Positions 53,671-63,898 of a stretch of 64,000 bases of DNA are shown piece after piece. The notes below the pieces were generated by a model. It saw only the letters and a program-made list of their open reading frames with translations, ran no database searches and was not told the origin of the DNA. The first letter of the stretch is position 1. Each line of letters opens with the position of its first letter. The stretch comes from Citromicrobium sp. UBA3494 (GTDB lineage Bacteria > Pseudomonadota > Alphaproteobacteria > Sphingomonadales > Sphingomonadaceae). A program made the translations under genes and the position numbers. Location: contig DFQH01000004.1 of NCBI GenBank assembly GCA_002377695.1, positions 186,001 through 250,000 of the forward strand. Direction: 5' to 3'.

Positions 53671-54203
53671 AGCTCGGGCGAGGGGTCGCGCACGTCGTCG
53701 ACCCCTTCGAGGATCGCGGGGTCGAGGTTGGGCCCGTGCATGACCGAGATATCGCCGGTGGTTTCCAGCACCACCGCGCGCACCTCGTCGAAACTCATGG
53801 TGTTCGATTCGCGTAGCTTGGCGATGATGTCGGAGCGCGATACGCGGGTCCGTTCCATCGCTTCGGTACAGAACCGGCCATCCACCATCAGCAGCACCGG
53901 GTCGTTCTGGATCGTCTCCTCGAACGTCTCGGAGGATTTACGGACTCTCGCGATCAGGAACTGCACCGCGAACAGGGCGAACATGACCACAGCCGCCTGC
54001 GTGAACCCCTGCCAGTCGGTCGCGCGGCCCATTCCGGCCAGCACGGTGCCGCTGGCAACGGTGATGACGAAGTCGAAATTCGTCATCTTGGAGAAGCTGC
54101 GCAGGCCGACGATGCGGGTCAGGAAGATGACATACAGGATGCCGACCGCGGTCAGGATGAAGCCGCGCGCGATCAGGTCGTAGAGCGTATCGTCGAAGAA
54201 CAT
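53658..54203 (-). CDS. DUF421 (YetF-type) membrane protein
   Basis: A 181-residue protein with three N-terminal membrane helices (about 10-90) and a soluble C-terminal domain. GLRSFSKMTNFDFVITVASGTVLAGM is the family core (given here in part), followed by NDPVLLMVDGRF and a cytoplasmic or periplasmic alpha/beta unit. YetF-type proteins are poorly characterised and have been linked to spore or stress phenotypes. It stands alone on this strand, overlapping the TonB receptor's last codons. Confidence 0.85.
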   Translation of the reverse strand: MFFDDTLYDLIARGFILTAVGILYVIFLTRIVGLRSFSKMTNFDFVITVASGTVLAGMGRATDWQGFTQAAVVMFALFAVQFLIARVRKSSETFEETIQNDPVLLMVDGRFCTEAMERTRVSRSDIIAKLRESNTMSFDEVRAVVLETTGDISVMHGPNLDPAILEGVDDVRDPSPELQKP

Positions 54204-54284
54204 TGGTGTGCCTCCTGTGGTCTACTGAGGGAGGACGTTCCCGGTGCGCCACAAGCTCACCGGGAACGGGAGGCGGATGAACTC

Positions 54285-55295
54285 CTAGGCCTCCACGACC
54301 TTCTGTTCGATCGCGCCGAAGATCGAATGGCCCTGCTCGTCTTCCATCCAGATCTTCACCGTGTCGCCCGGCTGCATGAAGCGCGTCTTCGCTTCGCCGC
54401 TGGCGATGGTTTCGATCATCCGGATTTCGGCAATGCAGGAATATCCCTTGCCGCCTTCGCTGACCGGCTTGCCGGGGTCGCCTTCGGGCCCCTGGTTCGA
54501 GATCGTGCCCGATCCGATGATGCAGCCCGCACCCAGATTGCGCGTCTTGGCGGCATGCGCGACCAGATCGGCAAGACTGAAGGTCGCATCCTGGCCCACA
54601 TCGGCGCGGCCGAAGGGATCGCCGTTATAGTCGACCATCAGCGGGCGCTGGATCACGCTGTCCTTCCACGCATCGCCCAACTCGTCCGGGGTGACGCAAA
54701 CGGGGCTGAACGCGGTCGCGGGCTTGGACTGGAAGAAGCCGAAGCCCTTGGCGAGTTCGCCGGGGATCAGGCCGCGCAGCGAAACGTCGTTGACGAGCAT
54801 CAGCAGCTTGATGTGATCCGCCGCTTCCTCCGAAGACACGCCCATCGGCACATCGTCGGTGATGCAGGCGATCTCGCCTTCCATGTCGCAGCCCCAGCTG
54901 GTGTCCTTGAGCGGAATGTCGGCGCGCGGGGGCAGGAAATCGTCGCTGCCGCCCTGGTACATCAGCGGATCGTGATAGAAGCTTTCGGGCACCTCGGCGC
55001 CGCGCGCTTTGCGCACCAGCTCGACGTGGTTGATATAGGCGGAGCCATCGGCCCACTGGTACGCGCGCGGCAGCGGCGAATGCGCCTCGCGCTCGTGGAA
55101 GCGCTCGCACGGCACGGCTTCGTTGTTCACATCGCGGTAGAGCGCGTCGAGCTTGGGTGCGATATTGGCCCAGTCGTCCAGCGCGTCCTGCATGGTCGCG
55201 GCGATGTTGTCCGCCGCGCAGTAGCGGGTGATGTCCTTGGAAACGACCACCAATTTGCCGTCGCGCGTTCCATCGTTGAGGGTGGCGAGTTTCAT
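54285..55295 (-). CDS. Fumarylacetoacetate hydrolase family protein
   Basis: A 336-residue FAH-family enzyme. DTSWGCDMEGEIACITDDVP contains metal-binding glutamates, and LMLVNDVSLRGLIPGELAKGFGFFQSKPATAF and GSGTISNQGPEGDPGKP are typical. The expected reaction is the last step of tyrosine/homogentisate breakdown, cleaving fumarylacetoacetate to fumarate and acetoacetate. It is translationally coupled (ATGA) with maleylacetoacetate isomerase, which supports this. Homogentisate dioxygenase and hydroxyphenylpyruvate dioxygenase are not in the window. Confidence 0.87.
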   Translation of the reverse strand: MKLATLNDGTRDGKLVVVSKDITRYCAADNIAATMQDALDDWANIAPKLDALYRDVNNEAVPCERFHEREAHSPLPRAYQWADGSAYINHVELVRKARGAEVPESFYHDPLMYQGGSDDFLPPRADIPLKDTSWGCDMEGEIACITDDVPMGVSSEEAADHIKLLMLVNDVSLRGLIPGELAKGFGFFQSKPATAFSPVCVTPDELGDAWKDSVIQRPLMVDYNGDPFGRADVGQDATFSLADLVAHAAKTRNLGAGCIIGSGTISNQGPEGDPGKPVSEGGKGYSCIAEIRMIETIASGEAKTRFMQPGDTVKIWMEDEQGHSIFGAIEQKVVEA

Positions 55296-55942
55296 TGGAC
55301 TGTCTCTCCTTCGGGGGTGTCGTTCTGGTTGTCGGGGTGCGCCCGCTGCACTTCATCCAATGCGAGGCAGGCCGCTTCGATCCGGGTTGTGTGCGGCGCA
55401 TCGCCGAAATCGTAGCCGAAGCGGCGCGCGTTGTAGATCTGCGGCATCAGCACGACCTCGAAGAAGCCGGGCTTGTCGAACAGGAAATCGCCGGTGTTCA
55501 GCTGCGCCAGCCGCTGCTCGATCGGCACCAGCGTGCGCGCGAGCCAGTGGCGATACCAGGTGTTCACGCCCTCCTGATCCTGCCCGTATTCGGTCTTGAG
55601 GTATTTGAGCACCGGGACGTTGAGCGGCGCGTGCAACTCGGTCGCGATGGCATAGGCCAGTTCGCGCGCGAGGTAGCGCTGTTCGATCTCGGCGGGCAGC
55701 AAGGGCTTGTCCGGGTAGGCTTCGTCCAGCCATTCGATGATCGCCATCGACTGGACGCGGTCCTTTCCGTCCACCGCCAGCATGGGAACCGTGGCGAAGG
55801 GGTTGCGGCCGGCGAAGGCTTCGCCCTTCTGCTGGCCCTCCAGCAGGTTAACCGGACAATTCTCGTATTCGAGGCCCTTCAGTTGCAGCGCGAGGCGCAG
55901 GCGATAGCTGGTGGAGCTGCGGAAATAGCCGTAGAGTTTCAT
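55292..55942 (-). CDS. maiA: Maleylacetoacetate isomerase
   Basis: A 216-residue glutathione-S-transferase-fold isomerase of the zeta class. The active-site motif is YFRSSTSYRLRLALQLKGL with the S-S-x-S pattern, and NPFATVPMLAVDG and SMAIIEWLDEAYP form the thioredoxin-like domain. It converts maleylacetoacetate to fumarylacetoacetate using glutathione. It sits directly upstream of the hydrolase with an ATGA overlap. It is followed upstream by a 289-base non-coding stretch holding a palindromic repeat. Confidence 0.92.
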   Translation of the reverse strand: MKLYGYFRSSTSYRLRLALQLKGLEYENCPVNLLEGQQKGEAFAGRNPFATVPMLAVDGKDRVQSMAIIEWLDEAYPDKPLLPAEIEQRYLARELAYAIATELHAPLNVPVLKYLKTEYGQDQEGVNTWYRHWLARTLVPIEQRLAQLNTGDFLFDKPGFFEVVLMPQIYNARRFGYDFGDAPHTTRIEAACLALDEVQRAHPDNQNDTPEGETVQ

Positions 55943-56126
55943 GCGAATTTCTCGTGATTGGCCCTGTGATTGGCGGCGCGGCCTGACACACCTGACACAG
56001 TGTCTAAAGGCGAAAAACCGGCCCTCCGTTCCGCGCTGTCGAAAGCAGCGGAGAGGGTGGTCAAGGCGGGGCGCATTCCCCGCCTATCGCATGAAGCGCC
56101 CGTGTAGGACAGGTGGCTAACTATCT

Positions 56127-56222
56127 CGTCATTGCGAGGGGCCGAGAGGCCCCGCGGCAATCCAGAGCCCCACGCAAGAACGCTCTGGATCGCCACGCAC
56201 CCTCCGGGTGCTCGCGATGACG
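56127..56222. repeat. Intergenic palindromic repeat (CGTCATTGCGAG type)
   Basis: The 96-base element starts CGTCATTGCGAG and ends CTCGCGATGACG, forming near-perfect terminal inverted repeats. Inner arms CAATCCAGAG and CTCTGGATCG are also complementary. Elements with these ends are widespread dispersed intergenic palindromes in many bacteria. Only this one copy was noticed in the window. It occupies most of the 55943-56231 gap. Confidence 0.8.
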
Positions 56223-56231
56223 AAGAAAGCA

Positions 56232-57407
<1,176 letters not shown>

Positions 57408-57508
57408 GGGTGTCGGGCTCGCTTGTTTCGTTGCCCATGCCCATGGCAAATCGGGGGCTACTCCGGCAAGCCCCGCTGAAAGGCGGGGCCGCCTGGCGGA
57501 GATGGCGT

Positions 57509-57931
57509 TCAGGCCGTCTCTGGATCGCGCGCGGGCTGCGTCGCGCGGGCCTGTTCGCCGTCGGCCCGGTTCTGATCGGGCTGAAGCGTCTGCTGGACCT
57601 GGGTGATGATATCGCCCGGCGGGCAGGGCTTCGCCAGAGCCAGCGCCTCGGGAAACCGGTTCGATACTTCTTCCAGCGGAAGGTGACCGGAATGGAAGAT
57701 AATGGGCACGTCTTCGGCGATCAGCTTTTCGGCAAAGGGAAAGACCACCGTGTCGTGCAGCCGAATGTCGAGAATCGCGAGATCGGGCTTGCGCTTCTGG
57801 AAGGCGAGCATGGCCGAATGCAGGTCCCCGTGGGGGCCTTCGACCTCGTAGCCGGCCTCCGCGATCGTGTCGCTGAGATCCATGCCGACAATCGGTTCGT
57901 CTTCCGCGATGAGGATGACCGGTTGTTCCAT
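57509..57931 (-). CDS. Stand-alone response regulator receiver
   Basis: A 140-residue receiver domain with no output domain. [18 protein letters not shown] holds the acidic pocket, [10 protein letters not shown] the phospho-acceptor aspartate, and ALAKPCPP the conserved lysine. The ATG at 57931 has a GGAG ribosome site and was preferred to one seven codons upstream. It resembles single receivers that take phosphate from HWE kinases, which makes the HWE-type phytochrome kinase elsewhere in the window one possible partner, though nothing in the sequence ties them. Confidence 0.87.
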   Translation of the reverse strand: MEQPVILIAEDEPIVGMDLSDTIAEAGYEVEGPHGDLHSAMLAFQKRKPDLAILDIRLHDTVVFPFAEKLIAEDVPIIFHSGHLPLEEVSNRFPEALALAKPCPPGDIITQVQQTLQPDQNRADGEQARATQPARDPETA

Positions 57932-58033
57932 GTGCTCTCCTTCAGCGGCCACGAATTATGTAGAACGGACCCGGTGCAGGTTCGTTCCCGTGCGGTCGCG
58001 CTGCTGGGGAGCGGGGTCTTGCCGGTCGGCCCC

Positions 58034-58633
58034 CTAAAGCTTGCCGAAGCGTGCTTCATAGGCGGCGGTATCGCCGCTGTTCAGCAACTTCGCCTGCTCG
58101 ATCCAGTTGTCGCGCCGGATACGGCCCTTGAACCGGCCCAGCTGATCGTCGATCCGGTCGATATCGGCTTCGTCCCACGCAGCGATCTGGGCGAATGAGG
58201 TCACGCCAAGGTCCTGCAGCTGCGCGGCGAGCTTGGGGCCGACGCCTTTGAGCCGGGTCAGGTCGTCCGCGCCTTCCGGGCGTTGCTGCGCGGCCTCGGT
58301 TTCTTCAGCGACGGCCGTGCCGACCGCTGCACCCGCGCCGCCGATACTGGCAGCCGCTGCCGCCGGTTCGGCCCTGGGGGTCGGCACCGGGGCGGGCGCG
58401 GGTGCGGGAGCAGGGGCGGGTTCGGGCGCGGGCGCCGCAGCGGGTTCCTTCGCGGCGGCAGGAGGCGCGTCGATCAGCGCCTGGTTGCGCCTGGCGCCGG
58501 GCGTTTCCCCGGGCACGTCGTCGCGCGTCACCTTGGTCTTGCGCGATCCGGACAGCAGAAACCAGGCGATCACGAAGCCGACCAGCACGGCCAGCAGGAT
58601 CAGCAGCCAGTTGGCTTCGATCAGTTCAAGCAT
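58034..58633 (-). CDS. Membrane-anchored helix-hairpin-helix protein
   Basis: A 199-residue protein with one N-terminal helix (about 8-27), an alanine/proline-rich linker (PAPEPAPAPAPAPAPVPTP) and a C-terminal helix-hairpin-helix domain (DDLTRLKGVGPKLAAQLQDLG, about 125-145), followed by DEADIDRIDDQLGRFKGRIRRDNW. Similar C-terminal domains occur in proteins annotated near ribosomal L21 or NADH dehydrogenase genes. The function here is unknown. Membrane anchoring of an HhH domain is notable. Confidence 0.75.
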   Translation of the reverse strand: MLELIEANWLLILLAVLVGFVIAWFLLSGSRKTKVTRDDVPGETPGARRNQALIDAPPAAAKEPAAAPAPEPAPAPAPAPAPVPTPRAEPAAAAASIGGAGAAVGTAVAEETEAAQQRPEGADDLTRLKGVGPKLAAQLQDLGVTSFAQIAAWDEADIDRIDDQLGRFKGRIRRDNWIEQAKLLNSGDTAAYEARFGKL

Positions 58634-58687
58634 GAACGTGGAACCTCTCTAGTGTTTTCTTTCCCGCGCATTAACGCGAAAACGCTC

Positions 58688-58786
58688 TCACCGCAAAGCC
58701 CACAGGCTGGCAGCGCCCGCGCCAAGCCCCAGGCCAAGAGCATAGGCGGCGAGGGAGAGGACCACGAGTTCGATGGAAAGGGCCAT
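58688..58786 (-). CDS. Small membrane protein, 32 residues
   Basis: An ATG three bases after the OmpA-type stop, with GAGGTAAGAC just before it, opens a 32-codon frame. The product MALSIELVVLSLAAYALGLG plus a glycine/alanine-rich end (LGAGAASLWALR) is essentially one transmembrane helix. Its position directly behind the OmpA-type gene suggests co-expression. It is too short for a firm call. Confidence 0.5.
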   Translation of the reverse strand: MALSIELVVLSLAAYALGLGLGAGAASLWALR

Positions 58787-58789
58787 GTC

Positions 58790-59527
58790 TTACCTCGCCG
58801 CCGGGGTGTCTATGGGAGTGGGCTTGGTGATCTCTGTCGACACCACGCGGAATTCGATCCGGCGGTTGGCCGGGTCCGCCGGGTCGATGCCGCTGACCGG
58901 GCGTGATGAGCCGTAGCCGGTCGCGCGCAGGTTCTGCGCCGGAATGCCGCGCTCTATCAGTTCGCGGCGGACCATCTGCGCGCGGTCCTGCGACAGCGCA
59001 AGATTGACCTGGGGAGAGCCCGATGTGTCGGTATGGCCGGAAATCGCCACGATCGCACCCACGCACGGGCGCAGCACGGTGGCCAGTTCGTCCAGCAGTT
59101 CCTCGCTGCCCGGAATGAACTCGGCCGAGGATTCCTCGAACCGGATCGTGCGTTCGGCCAGCACGTCCAGCAGATCGCTCTCGCAGCGCAGCGATTCGAT
59201 ATCGGTGTCGCCTGCGGCCAGCATGGTGCCGTCGGTCCAGTGCACGCCGCCCACGCCGGTAATATCGGCGATCGCCTGCGCGATGCGCGCGCGCTCCAGT
59301 TCGGTAAGATCGCGGTTGGGGGTCAGCATCGGGTGGCGGGTGGGCCAGCCGCGCGAGGTGACGAAGCGCACATCGACCGCCGGGTCGTCCCCCTGCGCAG
59401 GCAGCTCGCTGACCGCCTGCGACAACTGGCGCACGAGGCCGGTGGCGGTCTGGCTGGCGCTGACCAGAGCAAGCGCGCATACCAGCAGGGCACCGGCGCA
59501 AAGGACAAGGGCGGGGCGATCTCTCAC
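58790..59527 (-). CDS. OmpA-family protein with N-terminal membrane anchor
   Basis: A 245-residue protein from a GTG start at 59527. One hydrophobic helix (ALVLCAGALLVCALALVSA) is followed by an unassigned domain and a C-terminal OmpA-like peptidoglycan-binding domain (about 150-235) with ISGHTDTSGSPQVNLALSQDRAQ in two halves, then LRATGYGSSRPV and NRRIEFRVV. A longer upstream frame overlaps the VWA gene and has no similarity. It would tether the membrane to peptidoglycan. It follows the VWA lipoprotein gene by 52 bases. Confidence 0.75.
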   Translation of the reverse strand: MRDRPALVLCAGALLVCALALVSASQTATGLVRQLSQAVSELPAQGDDPAVDVRFVTSRGWPTRHPMLTPNRDLTELERARIAQAIADITGVGGVHWTDGTMLAAGDTDIESLRCESDLLDVLAERTIRFEESSAEFIPGSEELLDELATVLRPCVGAIVAISGHTDTSGSPQVNLALSQDRAQMVRRELIERGIPAQNLRATGYGSSRPVSGIDPADPANRRIEFRVVSTEITKPTPIDTPAAR

Positions 59528-59579
59528 CCCGCCCCGATAGACGGCGCTTGCCCACAAGGACAAGATGCCAAAGCGTGGA

Positions 59580-61268
59580 TCAGGGCTGGTCGAGGCTTTC
59601 GGCCACACCGACCAGCTTGATGAACTGCTGCCGGTAGAAGTCGTTCTGGGCGCCTGCGAGGGAGCGGATCGCGCCATAGCCGTACTCGTCCAGCAGCGTA
59701 TCGCCGCGCAGCTTCTGCGCGAAGGCGGCAACGGCGGTGGCGAAGGCGAAGTCGCCGCCCGGTGCGGGCGCATTGGCCAGCCGTGCAGCAGGCAGGACCT
59801 GCGTGATCAGCGTGGAGGTGTCCCCATCGGGCTGCTTGTAGCGCAGCTTCACGAAGGCCGCCTCGCTCGCCTGGCCGCTTGCCGCCTGCGGGATCCGGTC
59901 CTGATAGCGGCGTTCGGGAATCCACCCGTCTCCGCCTGCGGGCACGACCTCGTACAGCGCCGTCACCTGGTGGCCGGAGCCGATATCGCCCGCATCCACC
60001 GCGTCATTGTCGAAATCCTGTTCGCGCAGGATGCGGTTCTCGTAGCCGATCAGGCGGTACTGGCTGATGACGGCCGGGTTGAACTCCACCTGGATCTTCA
60101 CGTCCTTGGCGATGGTGAACAGCGTTGCGCCCAACTGTTCGCCCAGCACCTTGCGCGCCTCGATCGCGCTGTCGATGTAGCCGTAGTTGCCGTTCCCGCG
60201 ATCCGCGATCTGCTCCATCAGCGCTTCGTTGATATTGCCGCGTCCGAAGCCCAGCACGCTCATGGCGATGCCGTTCCTGCGCTTGCCCTCGACATATTCG
60301 AGCAGCGCGTCGTTGTCTGACATCCCGACATTGAAATCGCCGTCGGTGGCCAGGATGACGCGGTTGATACCGTCCACCTTGCTCGCCTCGGCGACCCGGT
60401 AGGCCAGTTCCAGCCCCGCGCCGCCTGCGGTGGAGCCACCGGCGCGCAGATCGTCGAGCGCGGCCATGATCTCACGCGGGTCGCTGGTCGGCTCAAGCAC
60501 CAGGCCCGCCGCACCCGCATAGACCACGATCGAAACCCTGTCCTGCGGGGTCAGGCGATTGACCAGCGTCTTCATCGCGGTCTTCACCAGCGGCAGCTTG
60601 TCGGGCGAACCCATCGAGCCCGAGACGTCGAGCAGGAAGACCAGATTGGCCGCCGGGCGCTGTTCCCTGGGCGCGTCGTAACCGGCGAGGCCGATCCGCA
60701 CGAGCCGGGTGTCCGCATCCCACGGGGTGCGCGCCACATCCATGTTCACGGTGAAGGGCGCTTCGCCCGCACCGGGGCGTGGATAGTCGTAGCGGAAATA
60801 GTTCACGAACTCCTCGGTCCGCACCGCTGCCTCGCGCGGCATCTGCCCGTCGGTCAGCATGCGGCGGGCGTTGGAATAGGAACCCGTGTCCACATCGACC
60901 GAGAAGGTGGAGACCGGCTGTTCCAGCGTCACCGCGACTTCGGCGACCTCCTTGCCGTCATAGCGTTCGCGGTCTGGCCGCGTGGGCACGACGATGGAGG
61001 GAACGTAGCGCAGATTGTCGGATGTCGGCTGGGCCTCCGCCTCCTCCCGCGCCACGCGCGATCCGGTGACGACCACCTGACTGGGCGACGCCATCATTGC
61101 AGGCGGTGGTGGCGGCGGCGGAGGAGGAGGGGGCGGCGGGGGAGGCGGGGGGATGTTGCTCGAACGGTCGGCAGTGGCGCCGTTGCCAACGTCGCCACCA
61201 TCGGCGGTGGCGCATCCGGCGAGTGCGAGGCCGCCGATCGCGACGACTGCGAAAGTCCTCATCCCCAT
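59580..61268 (-). CDS. VWA-domain lipoprotein with 17-proline tract
   Basis: A 562-residue lipoprotein. The signal ends at Cys19 (GGLALAGC), followed at residues 40-56 by 17 consecutive prolines. Then come an N-terminal domain typical of the family (VSTFSVDVDTGSYSNARRML), a von Willebrand A domain with MIDAS motif DVSGSMGS (about 220-390) and a C-terminal DUF3520-like domain. The start was set at 61268 (MGMRTFAVVAI), with GGGGAG upstream. Such proteins are exported and proposed to act in envelope adhesion or metal-dependent protein contacts. The polyproline run would depend on EF-P for translation. Confidence 0.85.
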   Translation of the reverse strand: MGMRTFAVVAIGGLALAGCATADGGDVGNGATADRSSNIPPPPPPPPPPPPPPPPPAMMASPSQVVVTGSRVAREEAEAQPTSDNLRYVPSIVVPTRPDRERYDGKEVAEVAVTLEQPVSTFSVDVDTGSYSNARRMLTDGQMPREAAVRTEEFVNYFRYDYPRPGAGEAPFTVNMDVARTPWDADTRLVRIGLAGYDAPREQRPAANLVFLLDVSGSMGSPDKLPLVKTAMKTLVNRLTPQDRVSIVVYAGAAGLVLEPTSDPREIMAALDDLRAGGSTAGGAGLELAYRVAEASKVDGINRVILATDGDFNVGMSDNDALLEYVEGKRRNGIAMSVLGFGRGNINEALMEQIADRGNGNYGYIDSAIEARKVLGEQLGATLFTIAKDVKIQVEFNPAVISQYRLIGYENRILREQDFDNDAVDAGDIGSGHQVTALYEVVPAGGDGWIPERRYQDRIPQAASGQASEAAFVKLRYKQPDGDTSTLITQVLPAARLANAPAPGGDFAFATAVAAFAQKLRGDTLLDEYGYGAIRSLAGAQNDFYRQQFIKLVGVAESLDQP

Positions 61269-61373
61269 TACGCTTTTCTCCCCTTCTGTTTTCCAGACGT
61301 GTTCTTGCGGGTCGTCCCTCAAAGCTCTGCCGAGGCGCGTGAATACCTTCTGAATAGTTCGGCGGGTTTTCGC

Positions 61374-62897
61374 TCAGGTCTCCTCCTGGGCAAGGTTTCG
61401 GCGGAACAATACGCGGTCTTCCTCGCGGAAGCCGATGAACCAGATGATCGCCCCGTAGGCCAGCAGGATCGCGGGAATCCCGACGATCAGCTCGAGCCAT
61501 TCGGGCACCCGCGTCGCAACCCAGCCGAGCAGCGCGGCGGGGATCGCGGCCGCAAACAGCCCCCAGCGGAAATTGTTGACCGTTTGGCCCAGAATGCGGG
61601 TCAGCAGCGCGCTCTTGGCGATGCTGGCGCCTGCGAGCGCGATTGCCAGCGCCAATGCGGCGGCGGGCGCGCGCCAGTGTTCGGGCAGGTCGTATTCGGT
61701 GATCGCCACCATGAAGGCTATGGTCAGCGCGGCCTGGAACGCGATCGTGATCACGGAGATGATGAGGTTGCGCTTGCGCGCGATGTAGACCAGCGCCGCT
61801 TCGGATACGACCGCCAGCGCGGCGACCACTTCGGCCACCAGCAGGATCGAGAGCGCGCCGGTGCCGCTGACGAAGTCCGGCCCCAGCAGGCCCAGAACCG
61901 CTTCGCCCGGAATCGCCAGCGCCAGCGCGACGCCTGCCTGGACCGCGACGATCCAGAAGCCGACCTGGGACACCTGCCGGGCGATGGCCGAGCGGTCGCC
62001 GACCTTCAGCGCGGCGGTGATGACGGGGCCCAGGATCGGGTCGAAGCTGGTCTTCAGTTTCTGCGGCAGCGTGGCGACCTGCTGCACGGCGAAGTAGACC
62101 CCGACTTGCGAGGGCGAGGCAAACTGCGCGAGGATCGCGAGGTCGAGCTTGCGCGTGCCCCATTCGATCGCGTCCGCCCCCGCCAGTGGCAGGTTGCGCA
62201 TGGCGAGGCGGAACATGCGCACGGGATGCGGGCTCCATCCCTCGGGCATTCCGTAGTGGCGAATGGCGGGCATGAACGCGACCACCGCGGCCGCGAGGAC
62301 GGACAGGACGTAGGCGAGCTCGAGCCCGCTATCGGGCACCACGAAGAACAGCGCGCCCACCGCAATGGAGATGGTCCAGGGTTCCGCCAGCGCCCGGCTG
62401 CGCACGGTTGCGCCAATGTCGTAGCGATAGGCGCAGGCTGCCAGCGCGACTTCGGTCAGCGCGTAGGGCAGGATGGTGAGGGGCAAGAGCCACGACAGGT
62501 CGCCATTGCTGCCGTTGGGGAACATCGGTCCCGGAAAGATCAGCAGCAGCGCGGTGAAACCGATGGAGGTGATCAGCGACAGCACCATCGCGTCGGCGAC
62601 GATGTGCGAAGGCGGGCGCGTGTCCCCCTCGCTCAGCTGCTGGGCAAGGCCGCGCTTCTGGCCCAGCACCGCGATCTGGCTCGCCAGTTCGACCACCACA
62701 AGCGCGGCGGCGAAGCGGCCGAGCATGTCGTCGCCGTAGAGCCGCCCCGCGAGGAAGAGGAACGGGATGCGCGCGGCGAGTCGGAGCAGGAAGCCGAAGA
62801 AATTGGTCCGGCCGCCCCGCGCCAGCGCGGCCATATCGTCGCGCGGCGTTCCTCCTGGGGGCTGTTCGGAAGGCGCGGTGGAGCCGGGCTCGCTCAA
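61374..62897 (-). CDS. Oligosaccharide/polysaccharide flippase (MATE/MVF-like)
   Basis: A 507-residue membrane protein with about 12-14 hydrophobic helices, matching lipopolysaccharide or polysaccharide biosynthesis flippases (Wzx-like). GRTNFFGFLLRLAARIPFLFLAGRLYG starts the first helix, and LGQKRGLAQQLSEGD is a hydrophilic loop. It is translationally coupled to gpsA by an ATGA overlap. The glycan it would move is unknown, since no glycosyltransferases are in the window. Confidence 0.82.
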   Translation of the reverse strand: MSEPGSTAPSEQPPGGTPRDDMAALARGGRTNFFGFLLRLAARIPFLFLAGRLYGDDMLGRFAAALVVVELASQIAVLGQKRGLAQQLSEGDTRPPSHIVADAMVLSLITSIGFTALLLIFPGPMFPNGSNGDLSWLLPLTILPYALTEVALAACAYRYDIGATVRSRALAEPWTISIAVGALFFVVPDSGLELAYVLSVLAAAVVAFMPAIRHYGMPEGWSPHPVRMFRLAMRNLPLAGADAIEWGTRKLDLAILAQFASPSQVGVYFAVQQVATLPQKLKTSFDPILGPVITAALKVGDRSAIARQVSQVGFWIVAVQAGVALALAIPGEAVLGLLGPDFVSGTGALSILLVAEVVAALAVVSEAALVYIARKRNLIISVITIAFQAALTIAFMVAITEYDLPEHWRAPAAALALAIALAGASIAKSALLTRILGQTVNNFRWGLFAAAIPAALLGWVATRVPEWLELIVGIPAILLAYGAIIWFIGFREEDRVLFRRNLAQEET

Positions 62898-63898
62898 GCG
62901 GAGCGTCTTTCGGTGGTGAGCGGGCGGGAGAGAAGATCGTCCACGATGCTGCGTGCGCCCGCCCCGTCAAGCAGGGCGACCACGGCATCGACGATGGGCA
63001 TTTCGATGCCTTTCTCGCGCGCAAGGCGCTGCAGCACGGGGGCGGTGTGCGCGCCTTCGGCAACGGTCTGCCGGTCAGCCATCAGCGCGGCCGCGCTTTC
63101 GCCTTCGCCGATCGCCTTGCCGAGCGAGAAATTGCGACTGGAGGTGGACGAACAGGTGAGCACCAGATCGCCCAGGCCGCACAGGCCGGTCAGCGTGGCG
63201 CGTTGCGCGCCCAGCGCCTCGCCGAAGCGGACCATTTCGGCAAAGCCGCGCGCGATCAGCGCGTTGCGCGCGTTCTGGCCCAGCGCCAGCCCGTCGACGA
63301 CGCCGCAGGCAATGGCGAGCACGTTCTTGACCGCGCCGCCGATTTCCGCGCCGACCAGATCGTCCGAGTAATACGGGCGGAAGTGGGGCCGCGCGATAAC
63401 GGGGGAAAGCCGTTCCCACTGTGCCTTGCCCCCTGCGCATGCCAGCGTCACCGCAGCGGGCAATCCGTCGGCGACTTCGTGCGCGAACGTGGGGCCGGAC
63501 AGCGCGGCAAGGGTGGCCTGCGGGCTGGCCTGGGCCGCCACATCGCTCATCAGCGCGCCGGTCGATTGTTCGATTCCCTTGGCGCAGATGACGAGATCGC
63601 CGGAAAAGCCGGGCAGATCGGCCAGCACGCTGCGCAGGTGCTGCGCGGGCACCACGGCCAGGATCGTGCCGGCGTCCGCGACGTCTTTCAGATCGCCGGT
63701 CGCCCGGATGTTCGGCGCCAGTTGAGCGCTCGGCAGGAAGCGGCTGTTGCGGTGGTTCGTGTTGATATCCTCGACCACTTCGGGCTCCAGCGCCCAAAGC
63801 AGCACTTCGCGCGCGTTTCCGTCATCGGAGGGGCTCGCCAGCATCTGCGCGAGCGCGGTGCCCCAGGCCCCGCCACCAAGTACTGCAACCTGCGTCAT
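62894..63898 (-). CDS. gpsA: NAD(P)H-dependent glycerol-3-phosphate dehydrogenase
   Basis: A 334-residue enzyme making glycerol-3-phosphate from dihydroxyacetone phosphate for phospholipid synthesis. The dinucleotide motif GGGAWGTAL is at residues 8-16. The conserved catalytic lysine stretch GGAVKNVLAIACGVVDGLALG and GLCGLGDLVLTCSS follow. It overlaps the tsaD stop by one base and the flippase start by four, so the three read as one operon. Confidence 0.95.
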   Translation of the reverse strand: MTQVAVLGGGAWGTALAQMLASPSDDGNAREVLLWALEPEVVEDINTNHRNSRFLPSAQLAPNIRATGDLKDVADAGTILAVVPAQHLRSVLADLPGFSGDLVICAKGIEQSTGALMSDVAAQASPQATLAALSGPTFAHEVADGLPAAVTLACAGGKAQWERLSPVIARPHFRPYYSDDLVGAEIGGAVKNVLAIACGVVDGLALGQNARNALIARGFAEMVRFGEALGAQRATLTGLCGLGDLVLTCSSTSSRNFSLGKAIGEGESAAALMADRQTVAEGAHTAPVLQRLAREKGIEMPIVDAVVALLDGAGARSIVDDLLSRPLTTERRSA

